Shown here: positions 1-8,467 of the stretch, in pieces
Layout: the number at the start of each line of letters is the position of its first letter
Numbering within the stretch: position 1 is the stretch's first letter
From: Desulfobacteraceae bacterium UBA2245
Lineage (GTDB): Bacteria > Desulfobacterota > Desulfobacteria > Desulfobacterales > UBA2245
Direction: 5' to 3'
DNA length: 64,000 bases
Assembly: GCA_002347265.1 (NCBI GenBank)
Contig: DDYB01000003.1
Location: 102,293 to 166,292 of the forward strand
Made by a program: the position numbers and the translations under genes
Notes under the pieces: generated by a model
Seen by the model: only the letters and a program-made list of their open reading frames with translations
What the model was told of the DNA's origin: nothing
Databases searched by the model: none

Positions 1-68
1 TATGCTGCGCTTGTCGCATCACCGCGCGCCTTGCCTGACGGCCTGATTCTTGTTTACCAACACCCTGT

Positions 69-348
69 TATACGAAACTTTTTCCATGTTGACGCTTCCG
101 CTCTGTTCTGTTTGTGATAGAACAATCGGCGTCTATTTTTCAAACCTGTCTTACGTTGAATATGCTCATGAAATGAGAAGCCCATATCTTGCGCAATAAA
201 ACCCTGAAGGATTTGCAGTCAATTCCGGGGGTGGGTAAAAGCATGGCGGAAGACCCTTGGAACACGGGTTTCAGATCGTCTGAAGACCTGAAAGGGCTTG
301 ATCCCGAAAAAATGTATCTCGACTTTCAGAAGATTGAGGGCGGCCCGG
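69..348. repeat. Direct repeat, left copy (dead Cdd1-like gene plus its promoter)
   Basis: This stretch matches 4001-4278 almost base for base over long runs, at an offset of about 3930. Matching starts at the shared word TATACGAAA and ends just after GGCGGCCCGG. It contains the upstream promoter-like segment and the first two thirds of a small helix-hairpin-helix gene. The two copies flank the methyltransferase and oxidoreductase genes. No transposase or terminal inverted repeat is visible, so the origin of the duplication is unknown. Confidence 0.9.
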
Positions 349-386
349 GTCATGGCGTGGATGGGCCAGAGGATTTTCTCCTTTAA
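168..386 (+). pseudogene. Truncated copy of the helix-hairpin-helix (Cdd1-like) gene
   Basis: Aligned to the intact gene at 4098, the start codon at 168 is kept. The third codon is TGA (174-176), where the intact gene has ACA. After that the frame again encodes the helix-hairpin-helix core, including LQSIPGVGKS and LKGLDPEKMYLDFQKI. Homology stops near 348, and the last residues before the stop at 384-386 are unrelated. The conserved VDRCVLYVFRCAVYY end is missing. The premature stop plus the lost C-terminus argue for a pseudogene; reinitiation at TTG 189 would give a 65-residue partial protein at best. Confidence 0.8.
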
Positions 387-646
387 TCTCAGGAAGTTGG
401 TCAGCCCCCCCTCGGACGACAAAAGCCTTGGCAATTGATTTTGTTTTTTCCATTTGGTAAAAAGAATTGTACATGAAAAAATTCTGTCTTCCAGGTACAG
501 CGGCGAAGTTCAGGCAGTCAGAGTAAACCCTTTTCTTGTTGAATCCCGCTATACAGTAAAGCCAATGCCGACTGTTTCCCAAAGGGCCTGTTAACGCCAA
601 GAGCCCGCGATCGCTTTGGAAAACAAACCAAATCAGGGAGGCATAC

Positions 647-1588
647 ATGAAAAAAGCCCTTTTGGATTTGCTGATCTGCCCGGCCTGCCTGCCGGATGAA
701 ATTCAATTGAAGGAAACCATCAAAGAAGCCTCGGGGCGTGACATTCTCAAAGGGGAATTGGCATGCCCGCAATGCCGCAGGGTCTATCCCATCGAAAACG
801 GGATCGCCAATCTGGATTCGAATGCATCTTTCGGCAGGACTTCGCTCGAAAACAAATATGAAACCGCACAGGTGGTTTCCGCTTACCTGTGGAGTCATTA
901 CGCGGATATTTTAAACGATGAAAACGCTTCGGACGCCTATCGCCGGTGGGCGGACCTGATGCAGTCCCATGGCGGCGTTGCGATCGACGCGGGCGCCGCG
1001 GCGGGAAGATTTACCTTCGAAATGGGTCAAAAAAGCGATCTTGCAATTGGCCTCGACAACTCGCATGCCTTTATCCGGACGGCCAGGGAATTGATGAGAC
1101 ACCGTGAAATAACGATAACGCTGAAACAGGAAGGACACATCACCACCGATGTCGCCTTGTCGCTGCCGCCGGAATGGGACAGCAAAAAGGTGGAATTCAT
1201 CGTCGCCGACGCCCTGGCGCTGCCTTTTCGAGCCGACAGCGCCGCTTCGCTCTCCTCTTTGAACCTGATCGACAAGGTGCCTCGACCGATCCTGCACCTC
1301 GAGGAAATGAACCGTGTGGCCCGCAAGGAGGGGGCCCAGTTCCTCCTGTCAGATCCTTTTTCATGGTCCGAGGAGGCCGCCAGCGAAGCGGACTGGCTGG
1401 GCGGCAAGACCAGTGGCCCTTATGCCGGCAAAGGCATTGACAATGTCATGGCCCTGCTGAACGGCAACCTGAACCGTCTGCCGCCCAGATGGGACATAAC
1501 GTCGCACGGGCATGTATGGTGGAAGATCCGAACGCACGCGAACCACTTTGAACAAATCCGCAGCTGTTATGTAAAAGCCGGCAGGTAG
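647..1588 (+). CDS. Trm112-domain class I SAM-dependent methyltransferase
   Basis: This 313-residue protein starts with a Trm112-like zinc segment (CPAC at about 11-14 and CPQC at about 40-43), as found in UPF0434/YcaR-like proteins. A Rossmann-type methyltransferase domain follows, with the SAM-binding glycine-rich motif DAGAAAGRFT at about 112-121 and a later acidic strand FIVADALALPF. A GGGAGG ribosome site precedes ATG 647. It ends 28 bases before a molybdopterin oxidoreductase gene on the same strand, so the two are probably co-transcribed. The substrate cannot be read from the sequence. Family assignment is secure; a role in maturing or serving the oxidoreductase is only inferred from the pairing. 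Confidence 0.8.
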   Translation: MKKALLDLLICPACLPDEIQLKETIKEASGRDILKGELACPQCRRVYPIENGIANLDSNASFGRTSLENKYETAQVVSAYLWSHYADILNDENASDAYRRWADLMQSHGGVAIDAGAAAGRFTFEMGQKSDLAIGLDNSHAFIRTARELMRHREITITLKQEGHITTDVALSLPPEWDSKKVEFIVADALALPFRADSAASLSSLNLIDKVPRPILHLEEMNRVARKEGAQFLLSDPFSWSEEAASEADWLGGKTSGPYAGKGIDNVMALLNGNLNRLPPRWDITSHGHVWWKIRTHANHFEQIRSCYVKAGR

Positions 1589-1616
1589 TTCAACAAAGTC
1601 AGAGGAGACAAACCCG

Positions 1617-3671
1617 ATGAGAACAGATACCATCTGCCGTTTATGTTCTTCCTGCTGCCCAATTGAAGCCGAAATCGAAAACAACCGGCTGATTTCAGCC
1701 AAAAGAAAATCGATTTTACCCGACGACAAACAGCTGATCTGCCCGAAATTAAAGGCGGCTGCCGATATCGTCTATTCTTCCGGAAGGCTGAAAAAACCGC
1801 TGATTAAAGACGATGCCGGCAACTTTCAGGAGGCGTCCTGGGACGAAGCGCTCGATAGAATTGCCGAACGGTTTCATTACTTTAAAAAAGAAAGCGGCGC
1901 CCAATCCGTCTGCTGGCTCAGAGGGATGGCGGCCGACTGGGGCGCCCCATGGGACTATGTGAATCGCCTGATGAACGCCTTTGGTTCACCCAACGCCATC
2001 GGAAACGGTTCGGTCTGTCACGTGGGACGTGAATTTGCCCATACGATCACCTGCGGCGCCATGACCGTCCCCCTCCTGCAGAGCGCCCGCTGCATCCTGG
2101 TCTGGGGAAAAAATGACCGGGACACCAATCCGCCCGCCGCCGAAGGGATTCTGCAGACCAGACAAAGCGGCGCAAAACTCATTGTGGTCGAGCCGATCAA
2201 AACCTGGCTGGCAGCCAATGCCGACATATGGCTTCGAATCAAACCGGCCCATGACGGCCTGCTGGCCATGTCCATGATTCATGAAATCATATCGCAAAAC
2301 CGATACGACGCTGATTTTGTCGGCAAATGGACCGTCGGCTTTGAACAGTTGAAGCAATCGGCGGAAAAGTTTCCGGCCGAAAAGATCGCCAGGGATGTCT
2401 GGCTGGATCCGGAAGCGGTCAAAGAGGCGGCCCGTGTATACGCGATGACCCGGCCAGCCTGCATCGTCGATGGCAACGGTCTGGACATGCAGTTGGATAC
2501 GTTTGATGCGACCCGCGCGGTCTGCATGCTCAGGGCGCTGACCGGCAACCTGGACGTCAAGGGCGGAGACTTCATCCCGCAGCCGGTACCGGCTCGCAAT
2601 CTTCAGCTCAAAGGCCGCCTGCCCGCCGGGATAAAGCCGATTACCGGCGACTACCCGCTGTTCAACGAATTCAGCCCGACCTGGGGCAATCACGTGCAGT
2701 CCTGCGTGGTGGACGCGATTCTGGACGAAAAACCCTATCCGGTCAGGATGCTGGTGGCGCAGTCCGGCAATCCGGTCACGTCGATGATGGATGCCGAACG
2801 CGTGACGCGTGCGCTGGAAAAACTGGATTTTCTGGTTGTCATCGATATGTTCATGACGCAAACCGCTCGAATGGCCGATGTGGTGCTGCCCGCCAGCAGT
2901 TGTTTCGAAAAGACGCAGCTCAACCGCGCCTACCTGCGCAACAGCCTGGTTCGTATTCAAAATCAGGTCATCGAGCCGCTGGCGGACAGCTGGCCGGACT
3001 GGAAAATCGTTTTTGAAATGGGGCGCAGAATCGGTCTGGAAAAAGAGTTCCCCTGGCAAACCGTCGAGGAAGCGATCGATTACCAACTGGAACCGGCCGG
3101 CATCACCGTAAGAATGCTGAGGGAAAATCCCGACGGAATTCGGGCCTCGGACATGCAATTTGAAAAGCACCAAACCAATGGATTCAAGACCCCCACGGGA
3201 AAAGTGGAATTTTATTCCGAAAAGCTTGCGGCAAACGGATTCGCGCCCATACCTTACGCCGACGGTTTTCCGTCGGAACCGATCAGCTTTTGCGATCAAC
3301 GGGACCGATATCCGATCCTGGGCATCAGCGGCGCCCGCGACAACCGCTTTACCCATTCCCAGTTTCACCAGATTCCATCGCTGTCACTGAACCAAAAGGG
3401 GTGCGCCATCGATATCCATTCAAATGACGCGAAGGCGTATGGGATTGCTGATGGCGACAAGGTCAGAGTGGATACCCCGCGGGGCTGGATTGCAATGCCG
3501 GCCAGAATATCCGAAGTCGTACATCCGGGGTCGATTCGAATCGCCTGGGGCTGGGGCGATTCGAATCCTGAATACAGTCTGAATCGTTTGACCGACGATG
3601 ACCAGCGCAACCCGATCATCGGTACGCCGTCGGGCCGAAGTTTTATGTGCCGGATCTCAAAGGTGGAATAA
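1617..3671 (+). CDS. Cytoplasmic molybdopterin-dependent oxidoreductase (DMSO reductase superfamily)
   Basis: This 684-residue protein has an N-terminal 4Fe-4S site with Cys 7, 10, 14 and 42 (CRLCSSCC then LICPK), followed by the large molybdopterin domains and a C-terminal dinucleotide-binding domain (GDKVRVDTPRGW, near the end HPGSIRIAWGWG). The segment GNGSVCHVGREFA offers a plausible Mo/W-ligating cysteine. There is no Tat signal, so it should act in the cytoplasm. No dedicated FeS or membrane subunit lies beside it; the partner is the methyltransferase just upstream. Family members act on formate, thiosulfate, polysulfide and many other substrates, and none can be chosen here. Start chosen by the AGAGGAGA ribosome site. 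Confidence 0.85.
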   Translation: MRTDTICRLCSSCCPIEAEIENNRLISAKRKSILPDDKQLICPKLKAAADIVYSSGRLKKPLIKDDAGNFQEASWDEALDRIAERFHYFKKESGAQSVCWLRGMAADWGAPWDYVNRLMNAFGSPNAIGNGSVCHVGREFAHTITCGAMTVPLLQSARCILVWGKNDRDTNPPAAEGILQTRQSGAKLIVVEPIKTWLAANADIWLRIKPAHDGLLAMSMIHEIISQNRYDADFVGKWTVGFEQLKQSAEKFPAEKIARDVWLDPEAVKEAARVYAMTRPACIVDGNGLDMQLDTFDATRAVCMLRALTGNLDVKGGDFIPQPVPARNLQLKGRLPAGIKPITGDYPLFNEFSPTWGNHVQSCVVDAILDEKPYPVRMLVAQSGNPVTSMMDAERVTRALEKLDFLVVIDMFMTQTARMADVVLPASSCFEKTQLNRAYLRNSLVRIQNQVIEPLADSWPDWKIVFEMGRRIGLEKEFPWQTVEEAIDYQLEPAGITVRMLRENPDGIRASDMQFEKHQTNGFKTPTGKVEFYSEKLAANGFAPIPYADGFPSEPISFCDQRDRYPILGISGARDNRFTHSQFHQIPSLSLNQKGCAIDIHSNDAKAYGIADGDKVRVDTPRGWIAMPARISEVVHPGSIRIAWGWGDSNPEYSLNRLTDDDQRNPIIGTPSGRSFMCRISKVE

Positions 3672-4000
3672 CGGCAAGTCCTTCTGTTCTGACAAGGTCT
3701 TCCTTAACAGTTTCCTTTACGACTCATCGAGGCTCGTATTCCGAAACTTATGGTGTTCAGCAGCGCACTACATACTGCCTCGTTCGGAACGATGAATCCA
3801 ATTCTGAGCCTTTCCGGCGATGATTTTGGATGTCTTAGACAGATATATGGAATCCGCTTGGCGCCCCAGGGGCCGGCAGATAAGATGAGCGGAATGCTCT
3901 GATTACCGCCGCTCTATTGCCTGTGCTGGCCAGTATTCTGCGGCGAAGTGCGCAGTCGCTTTTTGTGAATGTCGCGTTCCATTCTGACCGTGGCCGGCTC
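3672..4000. other. Non-coding stretch after the oxidoreductase
   Basis: No convincing gene, RNA or terminator was seen between the stop of the molybdopterin oxidoreductase and the start of the right repeat copy at 4001. Short open frames here have no ribosome sites or recognisable protein motifs. Confidence 0.5.
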
Positions 4001-4278
4001 TATACGAAATTTTTTCCATGTTGACACCTATGTTGGGTTCTGTTTGTGATAAAAAATCAGCGTCTATTTTTTCAACCTGCCTCAACAGGGTATTCTCATG
4101 AAGACAGAAGCCCGTATCTTTCGTAAAAAGGCCCTGAAGGATTTGCAGTCAATTCCGGGCGTGGGTAAAAGCATAGCGGAAGACCTCTGGAACATGGGTT
4201 TCAGATCGCCCGCCGACCTGAAAGGGCTTGATCCCGAAAAAATGTATCTCGACTTTCAGAAGATTCAGGGCGGCCCGG
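4001..4278. repeat. Direct repeat, right copy (intact Cdd1-like gene and promoter)
   Basis: This is the partner of 69-348. It contains the promoter-like element and the first 60 codons of the intact helix-hairpin-helix gene. Because the gene continues past the repeat into conserved coding sequence, this copy is likely the parent and the left one the derivative. Confidence 0.9.
4021..4050 (+). promoter_or_regulatory. Candidate sigma-70 promoter of the Cdd1-SLC13 pair
   Basis: TTGACA (4021-4026) and TGTGAT (4045-4050) are separated by 18 bases, about 48 bases before the start codon at 4098. The same arrangement, TTGACG with 18 bases to TGTGAT, is kept in the left repeat copy even though the gene there is dead. 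The -10 match is partial, so this is a moderate call. Confidence 0.45.
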
Positions 4279-4397
4279 TTGACCGCTGCGTGCTGTACGT
4301 TTTCAGATGCGCCGTATATTATGCCTCGGAAAAGAATCATGATCCCGAACTGTTGAAATGGTGGAACTGGAAGGACCGGAAGCTGCGGGAACCCTGA
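4098..4397 (+). CDS. Helix-hairpin-helix protein, Cdd1 ('pathogenicity locus') family
   Basis: This 99-residue protein has a helix-hairpin-helix core LQSIPGVGKSIAEDLWNMGF at about 14-33, a motif that binds the DNA backbone in many repair proteins. It continues with the family's conserved end, VDRCVLYVFRCAVYYAS (about 65-81). Despite the family name, members occur widely in non-pathogens and their role is unknown. One base separates its stop from the next gene, so the two are translationally linked. A dead copy of the same gene lies 3.9 kb upstream. A nucleic-acid role is inferred only from the motif. Confidence 0.75.
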   Translation: MKTEARIFRKKALKDLQSIPGVGKSIAEDLWNMGFRSPADLKGLDPEKMYLDFQKIQGGPVDRCVLYVFRCAVYYASEKNHDPELLKWWNWKDRKLREP

Positions 4398-4398
4398 A

Positions 4399-6234
4399 AT
4401 GAAAATAACATTTGTCATACTCGCCGCGACGATCGCATTGTTTGTAATCAACCGCCTGAGGCCGGACCTCGTTGCCCTGCTCTCCCTGATCTCGCTCTAC
4501 ATTGCCGGCGTGGTCGATCTGAAACAGGCGTTTTCGGGTTTTTCAGACAGCGTTGTGGTCATGGTCGCCGGTCTTTTTGTCGTAAGCGAGGGCCTGACCG
4601 CAACACGGGTCACGGCGTGGATGGGGCAGCGTCTCTTCACCCTTGCGGGCAGAAGCGAACTGCGCCTGATGGTGCTGGTGATCGGGTTTACCGCCTTTCT
4701 TTCGGCCTTCATCAGCAATACGGGCACGACCGCCATACTCATGCCCGTTGTGATCGCGGCGGCATGGCGAATCGGCAGCTACCCTTCGAGGCTGCTTCTG
4801 CCGATGGCGTTTGCCGCCAATCTTGGGGGTATGCTCACGCTGATCGGAACCCCTCCCAATATCGTGGTCACAGACTACCTGGCCGGCGCCGGACTGGAAC
4901 CGTTCGGATTTTTTGAATTTACCGTCATCGGCCTTCCGGTTTTAATGCTCGTTACGCTGTTTATCACCACGATCGGCAGAAGAGTTCTGCCTGCGCATAC
5001 CTCGGTTGCCAGGATTCCTGATCTGGACAGCTCGGTCAGCGATCTCGCCGGCTCATACAGTCTGAAGGGCTATCTTTACAGGTTAAGGGTCGGATCCGAT
5101 TCACTTCTCTCGGGAAAGTCCCTCAAAGAAACGCGGTTCGGCGGCGATTACGGCGTAAACGTGCTCAGCATCGAAAGGCCGGTTCGCTCTTTCGGCAGAA
5201 CCTTGATGCGAAAAATAGTGCCTGAACCCCGTACCGTGATCGAGGCGGGAGACTGGCTGGTCGCGAACGGAAATGGAACAGACATCGACAGGGCGGTTTC
5301 CCACTTTCGTCTTGAAATGGATTCCCAAAACCCGATCAATGAAAATATACCCGCCCTTCTGCTGAATTCCGAGGCAGGTCTGGCCGAGATCATCATCGCC
5401 CCCCGAAGCGAATATGCCGGGCAAACCCTTGAAGAGAGCCGTTTTTCTGAAAAAAACAAGCTTCAGGTCGTCAGCATTCGACGAAACGGCAGGGTTCTTC
5501 CGGACAGAAAATCCCGCATTCGATTCGGAGACTCCCTTCTGGTCAGGGGCACCTGGGCGGCGGTTGAAAAGATACGCAGCGAAGAGAGAAATTTTGTGGT
5601 TGTCGGCAACCCGGAGATCATGGCTCGCCAGGTGGTTGAACTCACGCCGAAATCCGTTGTAGCGGTCGTCATGCTTGCCGCCATGGTTGCCGCCATGGCC
5701 TCCGGCGTTCTTCCCCCAGCCGTTGCGGTGCTCTGCGCGGCCGCGGGGATGGTGCTGACCGGATGCGTTCCGATGGATCGCGCCTACGGTTCGATCGGCT
5801 GGCAGACGGTGATGATTCTTGCGGCCCTGCTCCCCATGGGCAGCGCCCTTCAGACGACCGGCGGGGCCCTGTTTATTGCCGACGGACTGGTTAAAAGCAT
5901 CGGCGCCCTGGGAAACCTGCCCCTGCTGGCCTGCATCTATCTGCTGACCGCGGGTCTGAGTCAGGTGATCAGCAATACGGCCACCGCCGTTCTCATGTCT
6001 CCGATCGTGCTGCAGAGCTGCGCCTCGCTCGGTGTTTCACCCTACCCCTTTATGATGATGGTGGCGCTCGGGGCTTCTTCCGCTTTTCTCACCCCGATAT
6101 CCACGCCGGTCAACACCCTCGTTTTCGGGCCGGGGGGATACTCCTTCGGAGATTACGCGAAAAACGGGTTTCCCCTGCTTGTCATCGCCATGGCCGCAGG
6201 GCTTGTTCTGATCCCCTGGATCTGGCCGTTTTAA
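4399..6234 (+). CDS. SLC13/DASS-type anion transporter with two TrkA-C (RCK_C) domains
   Basis: This 611-residue membrane protein has the split arrangement of the SLC13 family. An N-terminal transmembrane half holds the signature ISNTGTTAILMPVV and LTLIGTPPNIVV, and the C-terminal half repeats it as ISNTATAVLMSPIV. Between them lie two cytoplasmic TrkA-C domains (about 225-310 and 315-395), a layout common in bacterial sulfate, dicarboxylate or related Na+-coupled anion permeases. It starts one base after the Cdd1-like gene. In a sulfate reducer a role in sulfate or dicarboxylate uptake is attractive, but the substrate cannot be set from sequence alone. Confidence 0.85.
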   Translation: MKITFVILAATIALFVINRLRPDLVALLSLISLYIAGVVDLKQAFSGFSDSVVVMVAGLFVVSEGLTATRVTAWMGQRLFTLAGRSELRLMVLVIGFTAFLSAFISNTGTTAILMPVVIAAAWRIGSYPSRLLLPMAFAANLGGMLTLIGTPPNIVVTDYLAGAGLEPFGFFEFTVIGLPVLMLVTLFITTIGRRVLPAHTSVARIPDLDSSVSDLAGSYSLKGYLYRLRVGSDSLLSGKSLKETRFGGDYGVNVLSIERPVRSFGRTLMRKIVPEPRTVIEAGDWLVANGNGTDIDRAVSHFRLEMDSQNPINENIPALLLNSEAGLAEIIIAPRSEYAGQTLEESRFSEKNKLQVVSIRRNGRVLPDRKSRIRFGDSLLVRGTWAAVEKIRSEERNFVVVGNPEIMARQVVELTPKSVVAVVMLAAMVAAMASGVLPPAVAVLCAAAGMVLTGCVPMDRAYGSIGWQTVMILAALLPMGSALQTTGGALFIADGLVKSIGALGNLPLLACIYLLTAGLSQVISNTATAVLMSPIVLQSCASLGVSPYPFMMMVALGASSAFLTPISTPVNTLVFGPGGYSFGDYAKNGFPLLVIAMAAGLVLIPWIWPF

Positions 6235-6336
6235 CTCGCCTTGAGATTTGAACAATAATGGCGGGCATTTTCATCCATCGATGTTTCCGAACCATGGGGG
6301 TGTTCCTACTGAAACATACAGAGAAGGCAATAAGAA

Positions 6337-6960
6337 TTAAACGTTTGCTCTGACTTTAACAAGATTGTTTGAGGCACTGCATTCCGGATGGCATAAACCG
6401 TTCTTGAATGCAAAGATCAGATCGTTCCGGGATCGGACTGGGATTGAGAAACGGGTTCCGACCGTGCCGAGTTCATCGAGCGTGTGGGCATCGCTTCCGC
6501 CGCAGCAGGTCAGGGAAAGTTCTTTGCGCCATTTTTCCACCTGCAGGTTTTCGATGGGGGTATTCCGGCCATTCACGCTTTCGACGACCCGGCAAAAGCC
6601 TTCCCGTACAAGGTGTTCACTGACCGGCCGGTCACTTCTGAAGGGGTGTGCCGCGATCGCAACGCCGCCCGCCTGCCTGACCTGATTGAGAAGTTCAATT
6701 GCGGACAGATCAAGTGAGATATTCTCAAAGGGTCCGAACAGAAGAAAATCCCCGTGAGCTGTTGCGTACTCGATTCCGAAGACAACGCACAGACCGTCGT
6801 CCTGAATTCCTTCTCGAAGATGTCTGCGGATTTCCATGGTCTGGTGATCGGTGATGCAGACCCCGTCCAGCCCACACGCCCTTGCTTGTTTCAGGACATC
6901 CGCAACGTATAAATCGCTGCAGGGGGAAATTTTGGTATGAACATGTATATCAAAAAGCAT
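6337..6960 (-). CDS. PHP-domain metal-dependent phosphoesterase-like protein
   Basis: This 207-residue protein shows the PHP-domain metal ligands: HVH at residues 6-8, ITDH at 36-39, a glutamate in FGIEYA near 64, AAHPFR in the middle and GGSDAH toward the C-terminus. PHP domains occur in histidinol phosphatase, DNA polymerase III alpha and stand-alone nucleases or phosphatases, and this protein is a short stand-alone type. It converges with the upstream anion transporter gene. No strong ribosome site was seen. The substrate is unknown. Confidence 0.8.
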   Translation of the reverse strand: MLFDIHVHTKISPCSDLYVADVLKQARACGLDGVCITDHQTMEIRRHLREGIQDDGLCVVFGIEYATAHGDFLLFGPFENISLDLSAIELLNQVRQAGGVAIAAHPFRSDRPVSEHLVREGFCRVVESVNGRNTPIENLQVEKWRKELSLTCCGGSDAHTLDELGTVGTRFSIPVRSRNDLIFAFKNGLCHPECSASNNLVKVRANV

Positions 6961-7321
6961 GTAAATATATTATCAGCGCTTACCGATAAATCAAATTTTT
7001 TCTTTCAATGCATGAATCTGAAAAAATAGAGATAGTCTATCATTTTATGCGTTCTTGGTGTATGTGACGATTCCAACTCATTGAAATCGAATAGAATGTG
7101 AGAGTCGCTCATTTGATCATACAATTCGAAGCCAAGGGTCGCCCTTTGCATGACATGGCGGGGCATACCAGGCGCAACTGCTATTGCTAAAAATTATACA
7201 AGGATTCACCGGATTTTCCTATCGGTCATATCCATATACACGTGCCGGTATAACCGAAAATCTCAAAGCAGGAATCATCTGTCCTGCCGAAGTATTGGTT
7301 TGCTGACCGAAGAGCAAAACT
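6961..7321. other. Gap with likely decayed gene sequence
   Basis: No intact gene is seen here. The region lies directly downstream, on the minus strand, of a solute-binding-protein stump that stops at 7322, and may contain unrecognisable remnants of that gene. Confidence 0.4.
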
Positions 7322-7480
7322 TTAGCGAAACGCCATGGCGACCTTGCCTGTTTTTTCAATTTTATCGAGAATGTTTTCGGCGTGAGACGGCGCGGCCAGA
7401 CCCACTGAAAGCAAAATACAGATCGCACCCAATGCCAATGAAAATTCACCCCTGCCAATTCTTGTTGTTCTTCGCTCCAT
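7322..7480 (-). pseudogene. N-terminal stump of an amino-acid-type ABC solute-binding protein
   Basis: Starting at ATG 7480 behind an AAGGAGAGG ribosome site, the frame encodes 52 residues. They comprise a typical signal peptide (charged start, hydrophobic core, cleavage near PSHA-EN) and then NILDKIEKTGKVAMAFR. That segment matches the conserved beginning of mature family-3 solute-binding proteins, which read roughly 'D.I.K.GK..V..R'. A stop follows at once, and no continuing homology was recognised in the other frames. Family members are about 250-300 residues, so about four fifths is missing. Translation signals look intact, so a short secreted peptide could still be made. Confidence 0.6.
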
Positions 7481-7536
7481 TCGTTTTACCTCTCCTTTAA
7501 ATGAAAAGTTTTCTGCCTGATTTCCGAAACCGGCAT

Positions 7537-7740
7537 TCATCCGCCGAACGGACATGACAGCTCGCTCGCATGATACGCATGCTTCTCGCCGCAATACGAG
7601 CAGGTCTGGTCAATCGCCACCTTCGCATCCAGCGTTTTATTTCCGGCTTCGTCGGTTATCACGCCTCTGTTTTCGAGAATGGTGAAATCCGCGCTTTCGA
7701 AAACCTTGTTGTGGGTCGGGCAAACAAAACAAATTTTCAT
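7537..7740 (-). CDS. Small cysteine-rich (zinc-ribbon-like) hypothetical protein
   Basis: This 67-residue protein starts MKICFVCPTHNKVFES and carries a second metal-binding-like pair in CSYCGEKHAYHAS near its end (CxxCxxxH plus H). Spacing suggests one zinc site formed by Cys 4/7 and Cys 52/55 or nearby histidines. The start at 7740 is favoured because coding character begins there; a longer reading to 7842 would overlap the next gene. It lies between a solute-binding-protein remnant and a RelE-like gene on the same strand. Not recognised as a named family. Confidence 0.5.
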   Translation of the reverse strand: MKICFVCPTHNKVFESADFTILENRGVITDEAGNKTLDAKVAIDQTCSYCGEKHAYHASELSCPFGG

Positions 7741-7798
7741 TTTTTCTCTGATTCGACTCAAGATTCGCGTTTCAGAACTGAAACGAAATGCTTTCGAT

Positions 7799-8323
7799 TC
7801 AGGCGCCTTTTGCCCTGAATGGATGCCTTGCGACCGCCTCAACCAGCCCGCAGAACACGCGGCGCAGATCCCGATCGCTTAATTGAAGACCTTCTTCATC
7901 CTCGGCGTATAGCCGAATATCCTCAGGATCGATATGGTCCGGGCAATCGGGCGGATGATCGTGAAGGCGCGCCTCAAACAACGTTATAGTATCGGCGGAA
8001 ACCTTTTTCAGCCGGCTGTGATTTTCCAGCCAGCGCTGGCATTCATCGTGAGTTCCCAGAAACAGAATAAAAACTCTACCCCCCTGTTGCAGCGTGATCA
8101 GTCGAAAACCGCCGCCCAGATCGTATTTGCGGCACTTCTTGATGCGTTTTTCGCCGTATTTGGTTAAACTTCCGACCGCATTCAACCGGCGCCGGGTGCC
8201 TGCGAATGCAAGGCCCTCGATAACGAGCGTCGCTTTTTGCGCCAGTGCCATTCCCGTTTTGCCGGATTTTTTCAGGCTGTTTAAGCGGCTTTGAACCTTC
8301 GCGCTGATATGGATACCTCTCAT
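7799..8323 (-). CDS. RelE/Gp49-like toxin-fold protein (hypothetical)
   Basis: This protein is about 174 residues from ATG 8323, which has an AGGA site seven bases upstream. Its middle, KKCRKYDLGGGFRLI followed by VFILFLGTHDECQRWLENH, matches the beta-sheet core of RelE/HigB/Gp49-like mRNA interferase-fold proteins, in which a Gly-rich 'YDLG.G.RL' strand is typical. The N-terminal 45 residues (basic, helical) and an acidic C-terminal 50 residues extend beyond the fold. No adjacent antitoxin-like HTH or AbrB gene is evident, so it need not be a toxin. Fold call moderate, function unknown. Confidence 0.5.
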   Translation of the reverse strand: MRGIHISAKVQSRLNSLKKSGKTGMALAQKATLVIEGLAFAGTRRRLNAVGSLTKYGEKRIKKCRKYDLGGGFRLITLQQGGRVFILFLGTHDECQRWLENHSRLKKVSADTITLFEARLHDHPPDCPDHIDPEDIRLYAEDEEGLQLSDRDLRRVFCGLVEAVARHPFRAKGA

Positions 8324-8467
8324 AACGGATTCCTGCATCGCTCGAAAATGGGTCGTTTTTTTATGGTCGGAAAGGCCGGAAGGTATGTTTTCTTATCGGC
8401 ATTCAGAGCGCGGTGGCAGGTGATCCATATTTTTGCCTTGGATTCATGTTTTTCCTCAAGCAGTCCC

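Noticed and set aside
69..4278. Insertion sequence or integrated element at the direct repeats
   Set aside because: No transposase, integrase or terminal inverted repeats were found, and the repeats contain a normal gene.
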